Source: Lentisphaeria bacterium
GTDB lineage: Bacteria > Verrucomicrobiota > Lentisphaeria > Victivallales > Victivallaceae
NCBI GenBank assembly: GCA_018265615.1
Contig: JABLYX010000062.1
Location: forward strand, 1 to 28,334
DNA length: 28,334 nucleotides
Direction of reading: 5' to 3'
In this document: positions 7,538-15,142 of the stretch, piece after piece
Numbering within the stretch: the first letter of the stretch is position 1
Layout: each line of letters begins with the position of its first letter
The notes under the pieces: model-generated
The model's database searches: none
Told to the model about the DNA's origin: nothing
What the model saw: only the letters and a program-made list of their open reading frames with translations
Position numbers and translations under genes: made by a program

Positions 7538-7541
7538 CGAA

Positions 7542-8162
7542 ATGACATTCCGGGAACAAGCCGCACGCTGCCCCGTGGTCGCGATCCTGCGCGGGATCAC
7601 GCCGGACGAGATGCCCGAAATCTGTGAAATCCTGCGCGGGGCCGGAATCCGGTTGCTCGAGGTTCCGCTGAACTCGCCCGATGCGATCGAAAGCATCCGC
7701 CGCGCGGCGGAGAAGTATCACGCGGGCGATGAACTGCTGGCCGGGGCCGGGACCGTGCTCACGCCGGAGGACGTCCGCCGCGTGGCCGGGGCCGGGGGCC
7801 GCTTCATCATCTCGCCGGACGCGAATCCCGAGGTGATCCGTGAAACGAAAAAACTCGGGCTCGTGTCGATTCCGGGCTTCTTCACGGCGACGGAGGCGTT
7901 CACGGCGCTGCGCGCGGGAGCCGACTACCTGAAGCTCTTCCCCGCGGGCGCGCTCGGGCCGGGTTACGTGAAGGACCTGAAAGCGGTCGTCAAAGCGCCG
8001 ATCCTCGCGGTCGGCGGCGTGGACGAACACAATATCGCCGGCTTCCTGAACGTCTGCGCGGGAGCCGGGATCGGCTCGGCGCTCTACAAGCCGGGCAGGA
8101 GCGCCGGCGAGATCAGGAGCGCGGCGGAAGCGTATGTAAAGGCGGCCGCGCCGCGCAGCTGA
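7542..8162 (+). CDS. KDPG/KDPGal aldolase (2-dehydro-3-deoxy-6-phosphogluconate or -galactonate)
   Basis: This 206-residue class I aldolase cleaves a 2-keto-3-deoxy-6-phospho sugar acid to pyruvate and glyceraldehyde 3-phosphate. Visible family motifs are AILRGITPDE (14-23), Glu40 in LEVPLNSPDA, GAGTVLTPEDV, and the Schiff-base lysine Lys131 in YLKLFPAGALGP. The LNSPDA stretch and overall style resemble DgoA (galactonate branch) as much as Eda, so I leave the symbol blank. It is coupled to the kinase upstream. Its stop codon is only four bases from the stop of the convergent ilvB, leaving no room for a terminator. Confidence 0.88.
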   Translation: MTFREQAARCPVVAILRGITPDEMPEICEILRGAGIRLLEVPLNSPDAIESIRRAAEKYHAGDELLAGAGTVLTPEDVRRVAGAGGRFIISPDANPEVIRETKKLGLVSIPGFFTATEAFTALRAGADYLKLFPAGALGPGYVKDLKAVVKAPILAVGGVDEHNIAGFLNVCAGAGIGSALYKPGRSAGEIRSAAEAYVKAAAPRS

Positions 8163-8166
8163 TACG

Positions 8167-9909
8167 CTACTCCACCATGATCTCGCGGCAGGTTTTGCCG
8201 CCGGGGATCATCGGCAGCACGTGGTCGCAGTAGTCGACGCGGCAGTCGAGCAGGAACGGCCCGGGCGTGCCGAGCATTTCGCGGATCGCGCTTTCGAGCT
8301 CCTCCCCGCGGCGCACACAGCGCGCGGGGATCCCGTAGGCGCGGGCGATGCCGGTGAATTCCGGCAGCATCTCGCCGTCGCCGTTCCGCAGGTCGGTGTT
8401 GCCGCGCTTTCCGTCGAAAAAGCGGTCCTCGAGCTGCGCGACCATGCCGAGGCGGCCGTTGTTCAGGATCACCATCTTGACGCCGATCCGCTCCGCCGCG
8501 ATCGTCCCGAGCTCCTGCATGTTCATCTGGAACGAGCCGTCGCCGTCGATGTTGACGACGGCGGATTCCGGCAGCGCGAGCTTCGCCCCCATCGCGGCGG
8601 GCAGCCCGAACCCCATCGCGCCGAGGCCGCCGGAGGTCAGCAGCTGCCGCGGGCGCGTGAACGTGTAAAACTGCGCCGTCCACATCTGGTGCTGCCCCAC
8701 GCCGGGGACGATGACCGCTTCCGGGCCGCACATGCGCCCGAGCGCTTCGATCACCTGCTGCGCCTTCAGCACGCCGGGTTCGGGCCGGTAGCGGAACGGC
8801 TGTTCGCGCTTCCAGGTTTCCACGGTCCGCAGCCATTCGCCGCAATCGCCGTCGAACGGGTCGCGGTTCAGGAGCCTGAGCAGCGCTTTCACGTCCGCGA
8901 CGATCCCGAGGTGCGCGCGCACGTTCTTGTTGATCTCCGACTCGTCTATGTCGGCGTGGATGATATACGCATCCGGGGCGAAGCGGTCCGCGCGCCCGGT
9001 CGAACGGTCCGCGAAGCGCGCGCCGAGAACCAGCAGGAGGTCGCACCCGTCCGCCGCGAAATTCGCGCCGCACGAGCCGTGCATCCCGAGCCACCGCAGC
9101 GACAGCGGATGCGTCTCGGGGAACGCCCCGATCCCCATCAGCGTCGTCATGACCGGAATCCGGTACGACTCCGCGAAGCGCGCGAGCTCCGCGGCGGCCC
9201 CGGCGGCGATGATCCCGCCGCCGGCCATGATGCAGGGGCGCTTCGAGCGCCGGAGCGCCTCCCGGATCCGTTCCGCGTCGGCTTCGGAGGGGGGCGGCGG
9301 CAGCCGCGGCGCCCGCTCCGGCGCTTCCGGGGCGGGTTCGAAGGGCGCGAGCTGCTGCTGCACGTTCTTCGGGATATCGATCCAGACCGGACCGGGCCTC
9401 CCCTCCTGTGCGATGCGGAACGCCTCCCGCAGCGCCGGCGCGACCTCCTCCGCCCCGAACACGAGGCGGCTGTGCTTCACGACCGGGCGCGACATGCCGA
9501 TGATGTCGATCTCCTGGAACGCGTTCTTCCCGATATGGAAGCTCTCGACCTGCCCGGTGATGATGACCATCGGGATCGAGTCCATATACGCGTCCGCGAC
9601 TCCCGTCAGCAGGTTCGTCGCGCCGGGTCCGCTCGTCGCCATGCAGACGCCGACCCGGCCGGTCGCGCGGGCATAGCCGTTCGCGGCGAACGCGCCGCCC
9701 TGTTCGTGACGCGGCAGGATCACCCGGATGGGGGAGTCCGCGAGCGCCTGGTGCAGCTCGATCGCGGAGCCGCCCGGATAAGCGAAAAGGGTCTCGACGC
9801 CAAGCTCCCCGAGTGTGCGGGCCGCGATCGCGGCTCCTTTCATCAGGGTTCGCGCGGAGGTGCGGGGTTCTTCAAAAGCCGTACTGCGTTCATACTGGAG
9901 CGCTTCCAT
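8167..9909 (-). CDS. ilvB: Acetolactate synthase large subunit
   Basis: This 580-residue ThDP enzyme condenses two pyruvates to acetolactate (or pyruvate with 2-ketobutyrate), the first common step of branched-chain amino acid synthesis. Visible features are FAYPGGSAIE, RHEQGGAFAANGYARATG with the catalytic Glu, SGPGATN, the FAD-domain region, and the ThDP-binding GDGSFQMNMQE followed by LNNGRLGM. ATG 9909 is chosen over the in-frame ATG 9915 because GAGGA touches the upper ATG but lies six bases from the lower one. No regulatory small subunit (ilvN/ilvH) is adjacent: the gene stands alone and convergent with the aldolase. Its promoter lies about 240 bases upstream, so the mRNA has a long leader. 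Confidence 0.93.
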   Translation of the reverse strand: MEALQYERSTAFEEPRTSARTLMKGAAIAARTLGELGVETLFAYPGGSAIELHQALADSPIRVILPRHEQGGAFAANGYARATGRVGVCMATSGPGATNLLTGVADAYMDSIPMVIITGQVESFHIGKNAFQEIDIIGMSRPVVKHSRLVFGAEEVAPALREAFRIAQEGRPGPVWIDIPKNVQQQLAPFEPAPEAPERAPRLPPPPSEADAERIREALRRSKRPCIMAGGGIIAAGAAAELARFAESYRIPVMTTLMGIGAFPETHPLSLRWLGMHGSCGANFAADGCDLLLVLGARFADRSTGRADRFAPDAYIIHADIDESEINKNVRAHLGIVADVKALLRLLNRDPFDGDCGEWLRTVETWKREQPFRYRPEPGVLKAQQVIEALGRMCGPEAVIVPGVGQHQMWTAQFYTFTRPRQLLTSGGLGAMGFGLPAAMGAKLALPESAVVNIDGDGSFQMNMQELGTIAAERIGVKMVILNNGRLGMVAQLEDRFFDGKRGNTDLRNGDGEMLPEFTGIARAYGIPARCVRRGEELESAIREMLGTPGPFLLDCRVDYCDHVLPMIPGGKTCREIMVE

Positions 9910-10148
9910 ATCCATTCCTCTTTTTCTCGTTCATACCGGTCGCGAAAAGGCGCAATCCCCCCCGGCGGGATGCGGCAATTCACAGCCGTGCGACAGAAAA
10001 AAGAACGCCGGAAAGGAGTTCTCAGAAGGATGCAGCGGAAGAAGCCGCTGCCGCAAGCCCGGCCGCGCTACTGAGAGACACAGCGGCCGGGCCGGTAACA
10101 GTGACCGGTTCGAAGAGAAAAAGTTGTCTGCAGTCAAAATCCATGATG
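9910..10148 (-). promoter_or_regulatory. Long structured leader of ilvB, candidate attenuator
   Basis: The predicted ilvB transcript start is near 10148, giving a leader of about 240 nt. It holds a 10-bp hairpin (10083-10092 with 10057-10066), a 7-bp hairpin with a 6-nt loop (10032-10051), and a 5-bp stem (10018-10022 with 10002-10006) running directly into a U run (10002-9997). An open frame of 40 codons runs from ATG 10144 to TGA 10024-10022, spans both large hairpins and ends in the last stem. It contains several Leu, Val and Thr codons and many Ala codons. This layout resembles amino-acid attenuation, but there is no clear run of control codons, so this is a hypothesis. This segment also covers most of the gene-free stretch 9910-10258. 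Confidence 0.35.
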
Positions 10149-10154
10149 GAATTC

Positions 10155-10183
10155 AATATAACACTTCCGCGCCATTTTTTCAA
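10155..10183 (-). promoter_or_regulatory. Promoter of ilvB
   Basis: On the minus strand TTGAAA (10183-10178), a 17-bp spacer and TATATT (10160-10155). No better promoter was found nearer the gene, which is why a long leader is inferred. Confidence 0.75.
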
Positions 10184-10200
10184 GCATGGCCGGAAAATAT

Positions 10201-10229
10201 TTGCTTTCGCGGGGGCGGCGTGTTAGATT
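10201..10229 (+). promoter_or_regulatory. Promoter of the lipoprotein amidase gene
   Basis: TTGCTT (10201-10206), a 17-bp spacer, TAGATT (10224-10229). Transcription would start near 10236, followed by AGGAG at 10244-10248 and the GTG start at 10259. Confidence 0.65.
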
Positions 10230-10258
10230 AGATCCATCAACTCAGGAGATGGTAACCG

Positions 10259-11125
10259 GTGAAACACACACTCTGTCTGCTCTCCCTGGCGGGGCTGCTT
10301 CTCGGCTTTGCCGGCTGCTCCGACCCGTTCCGGCTGACCCGGCGCGGAAACGTCTTCGAGCTCGCCCCGGAGCGGCGCGAAGCGCACTTCAACGGGTCGC
10401 TGGTCTGGCTGACCGCTCCGGCGGGAAAGGACGGGGCGCTCTCCGAAACGGACCGGAACACGCTCGTCGCGCCGCTGCTCGCGCAGAGGACCGCCGTCCG
10501 CCGCAGAATCCGGACCATCCTCGTCGATCCCGGCCACGGCGGCAGGGAGGTCGGCGCGCCCGGGACGCTGGGCTGCGAGAAGGCGTTGAACCTCGCCCTC
10601 GCGAAGAGGCTCCGCGGCGAACTCGAAAAACGCGGCTTCACGGTCTCAATGACCCGCGAGGAGGACACCGCCCTGTCGCTGAACGCGCGCGGCGGCCTCA
10701 CGAAGGAACGCAATGCCGATCTCTTCATCTCCGTCCACCACAACTCGGCGCGCGGCAAGACGGTGTCGGGGGTCGAAACCTACGTGCTCACCCCCGGCGG
10801 CGCGGCCAGCACGAACGACCCTCCCGGCGCCGCGGGGCCCGCTCCGGCCGGAAACCGCGCGCCCGGCGACGACGTGCTCCTCGGCTGGCAGATCCATTCG
10901 CGTCTCGTGCCGGCGTCGGGGCTGCCCGACCGCGGTTTGCGCTTCGCGCGGTTCCGGGTGCTGGTCCGTTCCGTCTGTCCCGCCGTCCTGGTCGAAGCGG
11001 GCTTCATCTCGAATCCCGCGGAGGAAAAGCTGCTGGCGGCGGAGGAGCATCAGCAGCGGACCGCCGCCGCCATCGCCGACGGCGTCGCCGCTTTCGCAAA
11101 GCTCGCGGAAAAGGGCGCCCGCTGA
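10259..11125 (+). CDS. N-acetylmuramoyl-L-alanine amidase, lipoprotein
   Basis: This 288-residue Amidase_3-type zinc enzyme cleaves the amide bond between N-acetylmuramic acid and the stem peptide of peptidoglycan. A lipoprotein signal ends in FAGC with the lipidated Cys20; Ser21 follows, so outer-membrane anchoring is likely. The catalytic domain begins at LVDPGHGGREVGAPG (metal His93 and Glu97). It continues with LNARGGLTKERNADLF, SVHHNSA (second metal His) and ends with the catalytic VEAGFISNP. The start is GTG, with AGGAG ten bases upstream. Between SVHHNSA and the C-terminal motif there is a Gly/Pro/Ala-rich insert (about residues 180-200). It is likely periplasmic, acting in cell separation or wall turnover. 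Confidence 0.9.
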   Translation: MKHTLCLLSLAGLLLGFAGCSDPFRLTRRGNVFELAPERREAHFNGSLVWLTAPAGKDGALSETDRNTLVAPLLAQRTAVRRRIRTILVDPGHGGREVGAPGTLGCEKALNLALAKRLRGELEKRGFTVSMTREEDTALSLNARGGLTKERNADLFISVHHNSARGKTVSGVETYVLTPGGAASTNDPPGAAGPAPAGNRAPGDDVLLGWQIHSRLVPASGLPDRGLRFARFRVLVRSVCPAVLVEAGFISNPAEEKLLAAEEHQQRTAAAIADGVAAFAKLAEKGAR

Positions 11126-11158
11126 AAACCGAAACCGGAACGGGTTCGGAAAACGGGC

Positions 11159-11187
11159 TTGCAAAACCCTTCCGCCCGTGCTATGGT
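11159..11187 (+). promoter_or_regulatory. Promoter of the glutaredoxin-like gene
   Basis: TTGCAA (11159-11164), a 17-bp spacer, TATGGT (11182-11187), immediately after the amidase gene. It allows separate expression of the small downstream gene. Confidence 0.7.
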
Positions 11188-11221
11188 ATTGTCACCCGCT
11201 GAAAAGAAGAGGAGGTGGAAT

Positions 11222-11476
11222 ATGCTGAAAGTCTACGGTTGGAACCAATGTCCGCACACGCGCCATGCGGTCGCGTGGCTCAAAGAGCACGACATCCCGT
11301 TCGAGTACCTCGAAATCGAGGAGCAGCCGAAGGATGTGATCCGGAAGGTCGTCGAGGTGAACGGCGGCGACGACTGGGTCGTGCCGACCCTCGAATACAA
11401 CGGCAGATGGCGCCCGGGCGAGGTGTTCAATCCCGCCAAGCTTGAGCAGGACCTGAAAAAGCTCGGCGTGCTCTGA
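11222..11476 (+). CDS. Glutaredoxin-like protein, single cysteine (CPHT)
   Basis: This 84-residue protein has the glutaredoxin fold. The N-terminal strand leads into WNQCPHTRHAV with the only cysteine at Cys10. The cis-proline motif is VVPTL, followed by the typical NPAKLEQDLKKLG C-terminus. It has no second active-site cysteine, so a monothiol or mixed-disulfide mechanism is expected, or binding without reduction. The ATG at 11222 has an excellent AGGAGGTG ribosome site at 11210-11217, and the frame upstream lacks such a site. It has its own promoter and is convergent with the heptose adenylyltransferase. The biological partner cannot be told; a thioredoxin reductase gene lies about 10 kb away. 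Confidence 0.85.
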   Translation: MLKVYGWNQCPHTRHAVAWLKEHDIPFEYLEIEEQPKDVIRKVVEVNGGDDWVVPTLEYNGRWRPGEVFNPAKLEQDLKKLGVL

Positions 11477-11499
11477 AGCGTCCGCCCTCCCCGTCCGGC

Positions 11500-11516
11500 C
11501 CGGAGCGTTCCTCCGG
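11500..11516. terminator. Weak hairpin between convergent genes
   Basis: CCGGAG (11500-11505) pairs with CTCCGG (11511-11516) around a 5-base loop in the 54-base gap between two convergent stop codons. There is no T run on either side, so termination activity is doubtful. Confidence 0.3.
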
Positions 11517-11530
11517 CCCCCCGGCGGGGA

Positions 11531-12019
11531 TCAGCGGCGGATCTTCTCGACGATGGCCGTCGTGGAAAAGCCGGAAATGAACGGCTTGAAGCAGATCCGC
11601 GTCCCGGCCGCCTCAAGCGCGGCGCGCTCGGAGGGGTCGAGCCGGTCGAGCGTATAGTCGCCGCCTTTCACGTAGATGTCCGCGGCCAGCTCGCGCAGCT
11701 CGCGGTCGCACCGTTCGCCGTCGAAAACGACCGCCGCATCGACGCTCGCCAGCGCGCAGAGCATATAGCAGCGGCTGTACTGATCGACGACCGGCCGCTC
11801 CGGCCCCTTCAGGCAGCTCACGCTCGCGTCGGAATTCACCAGCACGAGCAGCGCGTCCCCAAGCGCACGGCTCCCGTACATGTATTCGGCATGGCCGCGA
11901 TGCAGGATATCGAAGCAGCCGTTCGTGACGACCAGCTTACGCCCCTCCGCGCGCAGCCGTTCGCGCCACGCTTTCGCCTCTTCGAGCGTCATGACGCCGT
12001 CGGCGGGATTCTTATTCAT
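11531..12019 (-). CDS. D-glycero-beta-D-manno-heptose 1-phosphate adenylyltransferase (stand-alone HldE C-terminal type)
   Basis: This 162-residue nucleotidyltransferase transfers AMP to heptose 1-phosphate in the ADP-heptose branch of lipopolysaccharide core synthesis. The family signature is TNGCFDILHRGHAEY, with the HxGH catalytic motif (HRGH). It also has LVNSDASV, KGPERPVVDQYSR and IYVKGGDYTL, all typical of the RfaE/HldE C-terminal domain. In many bacteria this domain is fused to a heptose kinase, which is absent here. ATG 12019 is used because GGAGGAG lies seven bases upstream; it overlaps the dCMP deaminase stop by eight bases. It is the last gene of a six-gene minus-strand run. Confidence 0.87.
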   Translation of the reverse strand: MNKNPADGVMTLEEAKAWRERLRAEGRKLVVTNGCFDILHRGHAEYMYGSRALGDALLVLVNSDASVSCLKGPERPVVDQYSRCYMLCALASVDAAVVFDGERCDRELRELAADIYVKGGDYTLDRLDPSERAALEAAGTRICFKPFISGFSTTAIVEKIRR

Positions 12020-12485
12020 CGGGATGCTCCTCCTCAAGCGCGCGCACGGCGACTCCGGCCTCGTGCAGCAGCGCCATCGAAACGTCGTCGATCGAATAGC
12101 GCGTATGATAGACCACCTCGCGGATCCCGGCGTTGATGATCATCTTCGCGCAGAGCAGGCACGGGCTGAACGTCGTATAGAGCGTCGCGCCCTTGACCGC
12201 GATGCCGTGGTACGCGGCCTGGACGATCGCATTTTCCTCGGCATGGCTGCACAGGCACTGGGCCAGGTTCGTGCCGGAGGGCGCGTCGGAGTTGCAGCGC
12301 GGGCAGCCGCCGTCCGAGCAGTTCCGCACGCCGCGCGGCGTGCCGTTGTAGCCGGTCGAGATGATCCGGCAATCCCTGACCAGCACCGCCGCGACCTGCC
12401 GCCGCGAACAGTTGCTGCGGCTCGCCGCCACATGGGCGATGTCCATGAAATACTGATCCCAGCCCGGACGTTTCTTTGAGCTCAT
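12012..12485 (-). CDS. dCMP deaminase (ComEB-like cytidine/deoxycytidylate deaminase)
   Basis: This 157-residue zinc deaminase converts dCMP to dUMP, feeding dTMP synthesis. The zinc site is clear: HAEENAI (His81, catalytic Glu83) and SPCLLC (Cys109, Cys112). The extra Cys-rich segment (Cys56, Cys61, Cys64, Cys77, Cys79) and GYNGTPRGV are characteristic of the dCMP deaminase/ComEB branch. Its start overlaps the stop of the upstream WecA-like gene as ATGA, and its stop overlaps the next gene. A thymidylate kinase at 16371 acts later in the same pathway but is in a different operon. Confidence 0.9.
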   Translation of the reverse strand: MSSKKRPGWDQYFMDIAHVAASRSNCSRRQVAAVLVRDCRIISTGYNGTPRGVRNCSDGGCPRCNSDAPSGTNLAQCLCSHAEENAIVQAAYHGIAVKGATLYTTFSPCLLCAKMIINAGIREVVYHTRYSIDDVSMALLHEAGVAVRALEEEHPDE

Positions 12486-13618
12486 TGCTGTTTCTCTTTC
12501 GTTTCAGGTTGCGTTTTTTCGCGGGTGTCCTGCCGGTCGGAGAGCGCAAACTGCATGATGGAGATGACCAGCAGAAACAGGAACGCCTGCGCGACCAGGA
12601 TCGCGGCAGTGCGGAAATCGCCCCAGAAGACCGGCAGGATGCCGAGCCCGACGCAGAGCGCCATCAGGTGCACGAGCAGCACGGCCTGCCGCCGGGAGAG
12701 TCCCATGCGGACGAAACGGTGCGAAATATGGTTGTGGTCGCCAATCCAGAACGGCTTTCCGTGAAACGTGCGGATCAGCACGACCATGCCGGTGTCGAAA
12801 AGCGGCAGCGCAAGGATGAAGAGCGGCATCAGGATCGGGAAGCGTGAAAGCGAGAAGTCGATCCCGAACCACGTGACTCCGGCGGAGATCACCGCCGCCA
12901 TGTACCCGAGGAAATGGCTGCCGGAATCCCCCATGAAGATCATCGCGGGCGACGTGTTGTAGAACCAGAAGCCCGCCCCCGCGCCGCAAGTCACCGCCGC
13001 GAGCACCGTGATGAAGAACTGCCCGTTCAGCGCCGCGATGACGGCGAAGAACCCCATCGCGATCGTCACGGTCCCGACCGCGAGCCCGTCCATATTGTCG
13101 AAGAAGTTGATCGAATTCATGAGCAGCATGATCCAGAAGACCGACACCGCCCAGACGAGGACCGGATTCGTGAAGAAGATGTTGACCCGCACGCCGCCGA
13201 GGCCGACCGCAATCAGCGCCACGAGGAACTGCCCGCCGAATTTGCACCCGGCGGAAAGCGCGTACTTGTCGTCCACCAGCCCGAGCACGACCGCGAGGAA
13301 CGCCCCGAGCACAAGGAACCCGAGCTTCGGCAGCGACGCCGCCAGCCCCGGCAGCTGCCCGGAGACTTCATCGAACAGCACCGGCAGATGTCCCCACAGC
13401 GCCAGCGCGACGGCCCCGGCGATGCAGACGAACCAACCCGTGAACATCGCCGCCCCGCCGAGCAGCGGCGTCGAACGGCCGTGTCCCTTGTGGTTGGCCT
13501 GCGGGACGTCCATGAAATTCAGCTTCCGCGCGATCCGCCCGAACAGCGGCGTGCCGAGCAGCGTTGAAACCGCTCCGGCCAGAAACGCGAAAAGGTAGAT
13601 TTGACTCCAGACCGACAT
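12482..13618 (-). CDS. MraY/WecA-family undecaprenyl-phosphate sugar-1-phosphate transferase
   Basis: This is an integral membrane protein of about 378 residues with around ten hydrophobic helices. It moves a sugar 1-phosphate, probably GlcNAc-1-P, from a UDP-sugar to undecaprenyl phosphate, starting a surface polysaccharide. Cytoplasmic loop motifs include DDKYALSAG, the catalytic FFDNMDGLAVG, and GDHNHISHRF, whose histidine-rich loop points to WecA/TagO rather than MraY. The C-terminus is charged and Lys/Glu/Gln-rich. Start 13618 is chosen because GGAAGG directly abuts the ATG at 13627 but lies nine bases from 13618. It may work with the heptose gene downstream in envelope glycan synthesis. 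Confidence 0.88.
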   Translation of the reverse strand: MSVWSQIYLFAFLAGAVSTLLGTPLFGRIARKLNFMDVPQANHKGHGRSTPLLGGAAMFTGWFVCIAGAVALALWGHLPVLFDEVSGQLPGLAASLPKLGFLVLGAFLAVVLGLVDDKYALSAGCKFGGQFLVALIAVGLGGVRVNIFFTNPVLVWAVSVFWIMLLMNSINFFDNMDGLAVGTVTIAMGFFAVIAALNGQFFITVLAAVTCGAGAGFWFYNTSPAMIFMGDSGSHFLGYMAAVISAGVTWFGIDFSLSRFPILMPLFILALPLFDTGMVVLIRTFHGKPFWIGDHNHISHRFVRMGLSRRQAVLLVHLMALCVGLGILPVFWGDFRTAAILVAQAFLFLLVISIMQFALSDRQDTREKTQPETKEKQQ

Positions 13619-13623
13619 GAGAC

Positions 13624-14394
13624 TCATCCTTCCGTACAGCTTCGCCGGACATATTCAAAGAGGAAGACCGTCGCCGCCTGCGCGGCGTTCAGGGACTCGT
13701 AGTTGCCCGGCATCGGGATCATGACCCGTTTCGCCCCTGCGAGCGGAGAGACGCCGTTCGCCTCTCCGCCGATCACAATCACGCTCCGGTCATACAAACC
13801 GGATGCGGAGAAACAGCTCTCACCGCCGTGCGGATCGGTGAGCCACGCTTCCGGGTAGCCGAACCGCTCTGCCGAAGCGCACAGCTCCCCGAGGCTCCCG
13901 AACCCGCGGAGCTTCAGCGCAAACTGCGCGCCGAGCGCCGAACGGATCGCTTTGTCGCCGTACGGATCGACCGACCCTTTCGTATACCAGAGCTCCGAGA
14001 GCCCCGCCGCGCGCAGCGTCCGGCAGATCGTGCCGAAGTTGCCGGGGTCGCCGAGCCGGTCGATGGCGAACAGAAACGGGTCGGCGGGCGCTTCGCCCGC
14101 CGACGGCTCCTCCGGGATCGCGGCGACGGTGAGGATCCCCTGCGAGTTGACCGTCCCGGCCAGCTCGCGCATCTTCCCTTCGCCGACGATGAAGCATTCG
14201 CCCGGAATCGCGAGCGAACCGCGCCCTTCCTCCGTCGCGACCGTGAAGCGGACCAGCTCCGGGCGGCGCATGAAAAGCTCGCCCGCCGCCCTCAGCCCTT
14301 CGCAGATGCAGCACTTCGCCTTGCGGCGCCCGTGCCGGGTATAGAGCGAGCGGATCAGCGACTCATGCTTGCGCGTCAGCCCGTCCGAATCCAT
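13624..14394 (-). CDS. TrmH/SpoU-family RNA 2'-O-methyltransferase
   Basis: This 256-residue SPOUT-class methyltransferase probably methylates a ribose in tRNA or rRNA using S-adenosylmethionine. An N-terminal substrate-binding domain (about 1-100) is followed by the SPOUT domain with DPGNFGTICRTLRAAG, VIGGEANGVS and IPMPGNYESLNAAQAAT, the three conserved SpoU motifs that form the trefoil knot. AAGGCGG precedes the ATG, 12 bases after the previous gene. The target nucleotide cannot be determined from sequence. Confidence 0.9.
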   Translation of the reverse strand: MDSDGLTRKHESLIRSLYTRHGRRKAKCCICEGLRAAGELFMRRPELVRFTVATEEGRGSLAIPGECFIVGEGKMRELAGTVNSQGILTVAAIPEEPSAGEAPADPFLFAIDRLGDPGNFGTICRTLRAAGLSELWYTKGSVDPYGDKAIRSALGAQFALKLRGFGSLGELCASAERFGYPEAWLTDPHGGESCFSASGLYDRSVIVIGGEANGVSPLAGAKRVMIPMPGNYESLNAAQAATVFLFEYVRRSCTEG

Positions 14395-14406
14395 GCCGGA
14401 ACCGCC

Positions 14407-15102
14407 TTACATCGCTTTCGGCTCGGCGGCATAGGGGCCGTATTCACCGGCCTCGATCGCGCGGAGCAGCGCGGAAGAAAGCTCGTCCCAGCTGCTCGCG
14501 GCGCCCTGCGGGACGTCGGAGGACGGAATCTGCGCGAGCAGCCCGGCCGCCTGCGCAAGCTCCTTCTGCTTCACGTAGAGCCGCGCGGCGGCAAACCGCG
14601 CCTCGGCGCGCATCACGGCCGGAAACGCCGCGTCGCCGCTCAGCGCCGCGAATTTCGCGGCGGCGTCCGCAAGCCTGCCGGTCTGTTCGAGCACATACGC
14701 CCCGGTGAGCGCGATGTTCCCGTTGAGGTAGGCATCCTCGCTGCCGGAGGCGAGCTTCAGCTGCCCGAGCGCCTCATCATACTTTTTGTCTTTGATATAG
14801 AGCGAAGCGAGCCGGTAACGGGTGGCCGGGGCCGCGGGGGAAGTGCCGTAGGTTTCGAGCGCCCCGGTCAGTTCCCCGATGCTCGACGCCTCCGCGAGCG
14901 CCTCCTGCGCCCGGCGGGCCGAGCTCTTCTGGTGCCCGGCGGCCCAGCAGATCGCGGCGACCAGGACCGCGATCCCGACCACGACCAGAGCCAACGGCTT
15001 CCAGTAGTCGATGACCCCCTGCCCGATCCGCTCGAAGTCGTTCATCATGACCTTGGAGATTTCAGCGTTCAGCGCCTTCTTGTCGATTTCCTTCTTCGCC
15101 AT
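14407..15102 (-). CDS. Membrane-anchored TPR-like protein (YfgM-type)
   Basis: This 231-residue protein has a short cytoplasmic N-terminus and one membrane helix at about residues 37-57 (PLALVVVGIAVLVAAICWAAG). A helical, Ala-rich exported region follows, with tetratricopeptide-like repeats (for example YRLASLYIKDKKYDEALGQL and ARFAAARLYVKQKELAQAAG). This matches the TPR_21/YfgM family, periplasmic partners of the Sec translocon or chaperones. The assignment rests on architecture. It starts 40 bases after the purH stop with AAGGA upstream and no clear promoter, so it is probably cotranscribed with purH. Confidence 0.75.
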   Translation of the reverse strand: MAKKEIDKKALNAEISKVMMNDFERIGQGVIDYWKPLALVVVGIAVLVAAICWAAGHQKSSARRAQEALAEASSIGELTGALETYGTSPAAPATRYRLASLYIKDKKYDEALGQLKLASGSEDAYLNGNIALTGAYVLEQTGRLADAAAKFAALSGDAAFPAVMRAEARFAAARLYVKQKELAQAAGLLAQIPSSDVPQGAASSWDELSSALLRAIEAGEYGPYAAEPKAM

Positions 15103-15142
15103 AAATCCGGTTCCTTATCGTTGAATTGCAATCTGTAATCTT

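Noticed and set aside
9931..10137. 68-codon frame with many Leu codons in the ilvB leader
   Set aside because: It would start at TTG with no ribosome site and runs past all the hairpins; the 40-codon ATG frame fits the leader structure better, though neither is proven.
9910..10148. T-box riboswitch upstream of ilvB
   Set aside because: I could not find a convincing T-box consensus sequence before the terminator-like stem.
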